Assembly (NCBI GenBank): GCA_030407315.1
Contig: JALQPE010001837.1
Coordinates: forward strand, 49,110-113,109
Reading direction: 5' to 3'
Source of the DNA: Asparagopsis taxiformis
Taxonomy: Eukaryota > Rhodophyta > Florideophyceae > Bonnemaisoniales > Bonnemaisoniaceae
DNA: 64,000 bases
This document shows, in pieces, positions 59,001 through 64,000 of the stretch. The notes beneath the pieces are model-generated. The model made no database searches and was not told where the DNA came from. It was given only the letters and a program-made list of their open reading frames with translations. Position 1 is the stretch's first letter; each line of letters starts with the position of its first letter. Both the position numbers and the translations under genes were made by a program.

Positions 59001-60493
59001 CCAACATGGTTGAGGTCGAAATGGGATATCTCATATGTTCAATATCCACACGCACACGAGCAAGGGCCTATATCTAGCGGTTAATTTTTGATAATTTGTG
59101 GCTATGAAAGAGATATCTTTGTTCGAGCATGACTGTATCATTCGCGTGAAAACCTAGGTACATCGATGCGAACTAGTGAGTGAGTGAGCAAGCGAACGAA
59201 TAGTGAATTGGAAGCATACATCATTTTGCGAGGTTTACGATCAATGAAAACAACCTGAAACTGAATTAAATTAGTCTAGTTCATTCAATCTATGCTTTCA
59301 CGCTCTACATACGTAGTCAATCCGTGCGCGCTACGACAGAGGCACGTTTTCCATTTTCTGTGGCATGATCGGGCAGACACTTGCGACTGGCACGTCATTA
59401 AAGTCTGTGCACATTGCTTCGTGGAATCGATGGCGGGCGATCGACTGCGCACGCGCTTTCGATCTCACCAACACCGACCGCCAACGAGTAAGTTTAACGC
59501 GTCCGCGAAGTGATGGCAGAAGAAGTGACGCCTCCTGTGGCAGGATTCTATAGAATCGTCTATAGACGATCAGGGTCCCGCCGTAAATGGCTATTCAGAA
59601 TCTCGCATCCAGTGCCTGAAGAACCCATCAGCAATATGTTAGTGTCTTGGGAACGAATGTTGAAAGCTTTCAGGCGAGGTTCTGGACTTGCGGTACGGCA
59701 AATCTCCGGTCGTGCTGCTCGACAAAGTTCGGGCCTCACTATCCAGCAAGGTTCTGGTCACTGGCCGAGTGGCACTCGGCTAGAACAGGTTCAGGTATCT
59801 CTGTTCATGCTAGTTTGAGCACAAATGACCGCGAGCGTATGGATAGAAACGAATCAGGAATTGTGGGTACTTCCGGACAGATATCTGGATGGTATGGAAG
59901 TGGCTACTGTCGCAGACCATCTGAGTGGTTAGTGGCACACCTTCAGATCTGTAACTTGGGTGTTCTGTCAGAAGACTTTGGTCGAGTAGGATCCGCTGGC
60001 AGTGTTGGGGCCAGGTGGATCGGGTGCCTCTATGATCCATACAGACTCCTTAGCATCGGTTATCGAGTATTCCTGTAGCAGCACTGCGGTTTACATTCAA
60101 ATATGTACCGTCGTATGGAAACAACCTCTACAATCTCCTTCGCTACCATCTTCAAAACCACGTTCTGTTTCTCCTTGTCCTTCACACTTTTCCAATTCGT
60201 CACTCCCTCACTATTGTCGATTCCAGTCAGGCTTCTCATTAGCTGCAGCGCCTTGAATACATCTCTTATTTGATACTCGGTTTCCTGCACCATTCGCTGC
60301 ACCCTCCGTATAAACAGGCAATGTCCATTTTCGTTGTCTATGCTAAACCGCGGATTTGTATCTCAGCACTCATCTAGCTTCTGCCGATAGAAAACAGTAA
60401 TGATAATCATTCCACACTTCCCATTCATACGGAATCACTCCAGAAAAACATCAACTCCTTCATGGCCCACTTCCTAGCCGTAAGTTCTGGTGA
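56072..60493. other. Interior of the 6.6-kb element, no gene recognised
   Basis: Only short open frames are present. A frame at 58116-58469 (minus, 117 residues) and one at 56893-57309 (minus, 138 residues) lack known motifs. A TATTTAATATATG box at about 56838-56850 precedes a short ATG frame at 56881 (38 codons) that could be a captured first exon. No DDE signature was seen on either strand. Confidence 0.45.
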
Positions 60494-61755
60494 CAGAATC
60501 ACCATAGCAATCCTTGCAGTCTGCATCACACAGATCATCTTACGCAGTGCGTGCTGCCCAGGTCGTTATTCGGCCCTATCCAGAAACACTTTCAGGCCTA
60601 GTGCAACCAGTAGATCTGAAATGGAAATGGACGTCCGGTGAATGACCTGCGCAATTGCATTGCTGGCCAGCCCAGAAATTCTAAAATTTCAGTCAGAAAA
60701 AAAATTGCAAAATTATATCGATTTGGGCGGTCGAAAGTGCCGTACGGCACACCCCCATCTCAAAAACATGTTCACATGTGCATGTTTTTGAGAATGGCTC
60801 AAAATTCAATTCAAATCAGGGTGTCTAATCTGGCTACAACGGCCCCAAAAGAAGCCAGCCGACGCCCCGAGTGGGGCCATTGCTGGCTTCTGTAAGCACC
60901 AACTGTAAGCAAAGCCACATCTCACGAAGGGTCAATTCCAGGCTCAGGCTCAATACGCCAGGGCGAAGTTTTGGTCCTCGTTTCGGCATACTCCCACCCC
61001 ACTTTCTCATGACAAACACTACTCACCCATCATGCTGCACATACTACGTGCACTTCGTATGAGCAGTGGGCCCGCCTGCGTGGTTGCTGTAATGCGTAGA
61101 TGTGAGTAGCACACGAACAACCCAAAATAGACGTCTGGTGGATGTCCGGCTCAATTGCATTGCTGGCCAGCCCAGAAATTCTAAAATTTCGGGCAGAAAA
61201 AAATTGTGAAAAATCATCGATTTTGGCGGTCGAAAGTGCCGTACGGCACACCCCCATCTCAAAAACATGTTCACATGTGCATGTTTTTGAGAATAGCCCA
61301 AATTTTAATTCAAATGAATGTGTCTAATTTGGCCACAACGGCCCCAGGAACCGACCGCCGGCCCCGATCGGGGCTATCACTGGCTTCTATAAGCACCAAC
61401 TGTAAGCCAAAATCGCGTCTCACGAAGGGTCGATTCAGGCTCAACACGTCAGGGAAAGGTCTTGGTCCTTGTTCCATCATAGTCCCGCCCCACTCTCTCA
61501 CGACCAACCTGAAATGGACGTCCGGTGGATGTCCAGCTCGATTGCACTGCTGGCCAGCCCAGAAATTCTAAAATTTCCGAAAAATCAATTTGGTGGCCCA
61601 GCATCTCCTGTGTCGAAAATTCCCGCACTCACTTCTGATATACGTCTAGACATGTTTCGCACTTGTACGCATCAGGGAAGGCGTCACGGAAGGTTGAGAC
61701 TACGCTACTTGTGTACCGCGTCGTCTGAAATAGCGAGTAGTGTTTGTTGTATAGT
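60494..61755 (-). repeat. Right inverted repeat of the 6.6-kb element
   Basis: Three unit starts (about 60656, 61160 and 61547), each preceded by a form of GGACGTCCGGTGGATGTCC. The palindrome TGCCGTACGGCA recurs at 60738-60749 and 61237-61248. This arm is about 390 bp longer than the left one. Confidence 0.8.
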
Positions 61756-62271
61756 TGTGGAGTATGCGTCTAGTGGTTTGTAAAGCTTACAGAACGGGAT
61801 AGGGATGTGGGTGGCCCTATTTTATGAATACATGAGTACCAATATTCAAGGGTGACAAAGCGGAAAGTCATAGGCTCATTCATGTTTGAGATTGCATAGT
61901 AGAGAAAATATTTACATCGAAATTTACATGGAGCAGATGGAGGTTTTAAGGATGAGGTATGAGAGGAAGAAAATTCTTCTGTGGTATGAGGATGTGTTCT
62001 GTGGGGGGATGCAATCTTGGGATGGTACAGGGGGAGGTGGAAATGTACGGAGTGCGGGTTTAGAATGGAGTGTGATTCGGAGAGGAGTGCCGACAAGCAT
62101 ATTATGGGGATTGGGGAGACGCTGCGGGGTGTTGGGGTAGTGAGGGCGGAGGAGGTGTTTAGGTGGGACCGTAGGAGGGTGCGGTTGAAGGCACCGAGAG
62201 GAGGGGGTTTAGGAAAGTGAGGAGAGAAAGAGGGGGAGGGGGTCGCGTCTGTTCTGGCTGTGGTGAGTGGG
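61756..62271 (+). other. Sequence before the visible palindrome, with a decayed coding trace
   Basis: A plus-strand frame at 62017-62220 reads a Cys-His-rich segment (CTECGFRMECDSERSADKH) that could be a degenerate zinc finger, and it continues past a TGA in the same frame. Its counterpart in the right arm would lie beyond the window. The minus-strand frames here are low-complexity shadows. Confidence 0.4.
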
Positions 62272-64000
62272 GATGTGATGGAGAAGAAGGGGGTTATTGT
62301 ATTTGGGGACGGAGGGGAGTGGGAGGAAGGGTGCGAAGTGGGGGGTTGATATGTGTTCAGAGCGGGGAGGTTTCTGGTGAGACGTGGGGGGGAGCGGGAG
62401 CGTGGGCCGGTGGTAGTGGTGTATACGGTATCGAAGATGCGGATGTCGTGGGGGCATGGAGCAGCTGAGGGAGGGAGGGGTGGAGCAGATCGGGTACGGG
62501 ATGGGGAGTGAGAGGTTTTTCGAAGAGTAAGCTGCAGGGGAAGTTTGTGGAGAGGGCGAAGGAGAGGGTTTAAGGTAGAGGAGAGAGGGTATTGAAGAAC
62601 AATACGTTTCAAAGGTAATGGGAAGACCATGGTCGAGGAGATAGGGGGTGTTTTGCCCTATTCTGAGGTAGTATGACGACTGGTTATACGAAATCTGTAC
62701 GGTAGAGCAGAAAAGTAGGTATGGAATGGAGGGTGTGCAACGGGAAGCGGGGATAGGTAGCTGTAAAGGCGTACTAGAGTGGTATTGGGGGTGTTTGAGG
62801 TACAGACGGGGGAGGTGAGCACCAACTGGAAGGGGGTGTGAGCGAGAGGATGAAAAAATTAAAGACGAAATTGGAGTCGACCGACAAGGAAAAAGAGTAG
62901 TGGTCGCCGTGATGGATGCGGACATCCATGTCGAGCACGGCGGCAGAAATTTCTGGGGTCGAAATTTTTTGAATTTCTGAACCGGCGCCCGTCCTAGGTG
63001 GACATAGACATGGCGGAAGTCCATCCCGGGGGGGACATTCCGTGGTACTAGAAACAATGAATGTCGCCCTAGTAATACTAGACGTACTAGACCGCATGGA
63101 CGTCCGGTTCTAGGCGGACATCCAAAAATACTGGAGAACATGGACGTCCGCCTAGTAATACTAGGTGTACTAGAGGTTGTGGACGTCCGCGTCCATTTCC
63201 GAGAACACAGACGTTCATTTGTTTCTAGTACCACGGATGTCCCCCTCGGGATGGACTTCCGCCATGTCTATGTCCACCTAGGACGGGCGCCGGTTCAGAA
63301 ATCAAAAATTTCGACCCCAGAAATTTCTGCCGCCGTGCTCGACATGGATGTCCGCATCCATCACGGCGACCACTCTATTTTTCCTTGTCGGTCGACTCCA
63401 ATTTCGTCTTTAATTTTTTCATCCTCTCGCTCAGACCCCTTCCTGTTGGTGCTCACCTCCACCGTACTGTACCTCAAACACCCCCAATACCACTCTAGCA
63501 CGCATGTTTTCAGCTACCTATCCCCGCTTCCACGGTGCACAATTCCATTCCATACCTACTTTTCTGCTCTACCCGTACAGATTTTCGTATAACCAGTCGT
63601 CATACTACCTCAGAATAGGGAAAAAACACCCCCTATCTCCTCGACCATGCTCTCCCCCATTACCTTTGAAAACGTATTGTTCTTCAATACCTCTCTCCTC
63701 TACCTAAACCCTCTCCTTCGCCCTCTCCACAAAATTCCCCTGCAGCTTACTCTTCGAAAACCTCTCACTCCCCATCCCGTACCCGATCTGCTCCACCCCT
63801 CCCTCCCTCAGCTGCTCCATGCCCCCACGACATCCGCATCTTCGATCCGTATACACCACTACCACCGGCCACGCTCCCGCTCCCCACCGTCTCACCAGAA
63901 ACCTCCCGCTCTGAAACACATTACAACCCCCCACTTCGCACCCTTCCTCCCACTCCCCTCCGTCCCCAAATACAATAACCCCCTTCTTCTCCATCACATC
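62272..64000. repeat. Long palindrome (foldback element) running off the window
   Basis: 62272-63060 is the inverse of 63212-64000 at roughly 90% identity, and the right arm is cut by the window end. The 150-bp centre holds repeated GGACGTCCG and CTAGTAATACTAG motifs. The left arm is G-rich and the right arm C-rich on the plus strand. The matching arms carry a decayed coding frame (MEKKGVIVFGDGGEWEEGC) that is better preserved in the right arm (63704-63997, minus). Confidence 0.88.
63704..63997 (-). pseudogene. Coding remnant in the right palindrome arm
   Basis: A 97-codon open frame on the minus strand containing VIVFGDGGEWEEGCEVGGC and KLQGNFVERAKERV. The equivalent left-arm frame (62278 onward, plus) starts identically but meets a stop after GCEVGG and then shifts. 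Composition looks more protein-like than the surrounding frames, but I recognise no family. It is probably a piece of a transposon protein caught in both arms. Confidence 0.35.

Larger units (their letters stand above)
55198..61755. mobile_element. 6.6-kb DNA transposon-like element with long composite inverted repeats
   Basis: The left arm, 55198-56071, is the inverse of the right arm, 60494-61755. Both begin ACTATACAA and then CTACTC(A/G)CTAT(C/T)TCAGACG. The inner 650 bases or so are about 98-99% identical, while the outer 200 bases match only at about 80%. The right arm has one more copy of an internal unit of about 400-500 bp. No target duplication was found. The interior (56072-60493) has no recognisable transposase, so the element is non-autonomous or a Mutator-like carrier of captured DNA. 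Confidence 0.75.

Noticed and set aside
62209..63234. 341-codon minus frame, and the 286-codon frame at 61770-62630
   Set aside because: Low-complexity Pro/Ser/Thr-rich translation of the C-rich strand of a palindrome; the plus strand shows the more protein-like remnant.

Overview
The window is nuclear DNA of a eukaryote that is dense in transposable elements. It carries complete LTR retrotransposons of two superfamilies, a two-gene PIF/Harbinger DNA transposon, RNA polymerase II-type TATA promoters, and a few intron-poor genes for secreted proteins. An alga, most likely a florideophyte red alga, is my best guess. It rests on general character (intron-poor host genes, primer sites like those of algal Copia elements) and not on any diagnostic gene. 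A stramenopile is the main alternative.

The backbone is a direct duplication. Copy A (1-28033, already running at base 1) and copy B (35718-49235) share the same order: the end of an AA15-like lytic polysaccharide monooxygenase (LPMO), a six-repeat cysteine-rich secreted protein, about 3 kb of non-coding DNA, and a secreted coiled-coil protein. Each copy has its own insertions, so each serves as the empty-site control for the other. Copy A holds Copia-1 (3145-8279), a Harbinger element (9049-19558) with Copia-2 nested in its left terminal repeat (9095-13816), and Copia-4 (20252-25474, minus). Copy B holds Gypsy-1 (35931-41577, minus, inside the LPMO), a 77-bp solo-LTR-like insertion (45955-46031), a 620-bp miniature LTR element (TRIM, 48191-48810, inside the coiled-coil gene) and the 5' part of Copia-3 (from 49236). 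Between the copies, Gypsy-2 (29497-35037) sits at the start codon of a small basic-protein gene.

All four Copia elements and the TRIM have a primer-binding site matching the anticodon arm of initiator tRNA-Met. The two Gypsy elements instead have perfect palindromes at that position. Copia-2 and Copia-4 share a further oddity: a 13-14 base copy of the LTR start, preceded by GCGGCGAC, lies 47-49 bp before the 3' LTR where a polypurine tract would be expected. The TRIM contains tRNA-like sequence with a perfect polymerase III B box.

From 52.4 kb onward the window is repeats. It holds a GGACGTCC-rich fragment, a 24-bp tandem array, a perfect 24-bp hairpin, a two-monomer satellite, a 6.6-kb element with long composite inverted repeats (55198-61755), and a long palindrome running off the end (62272-64000). 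No transposase gene was recognised in these last two. Base comparisons were made by eye, so identity figures are approximate.
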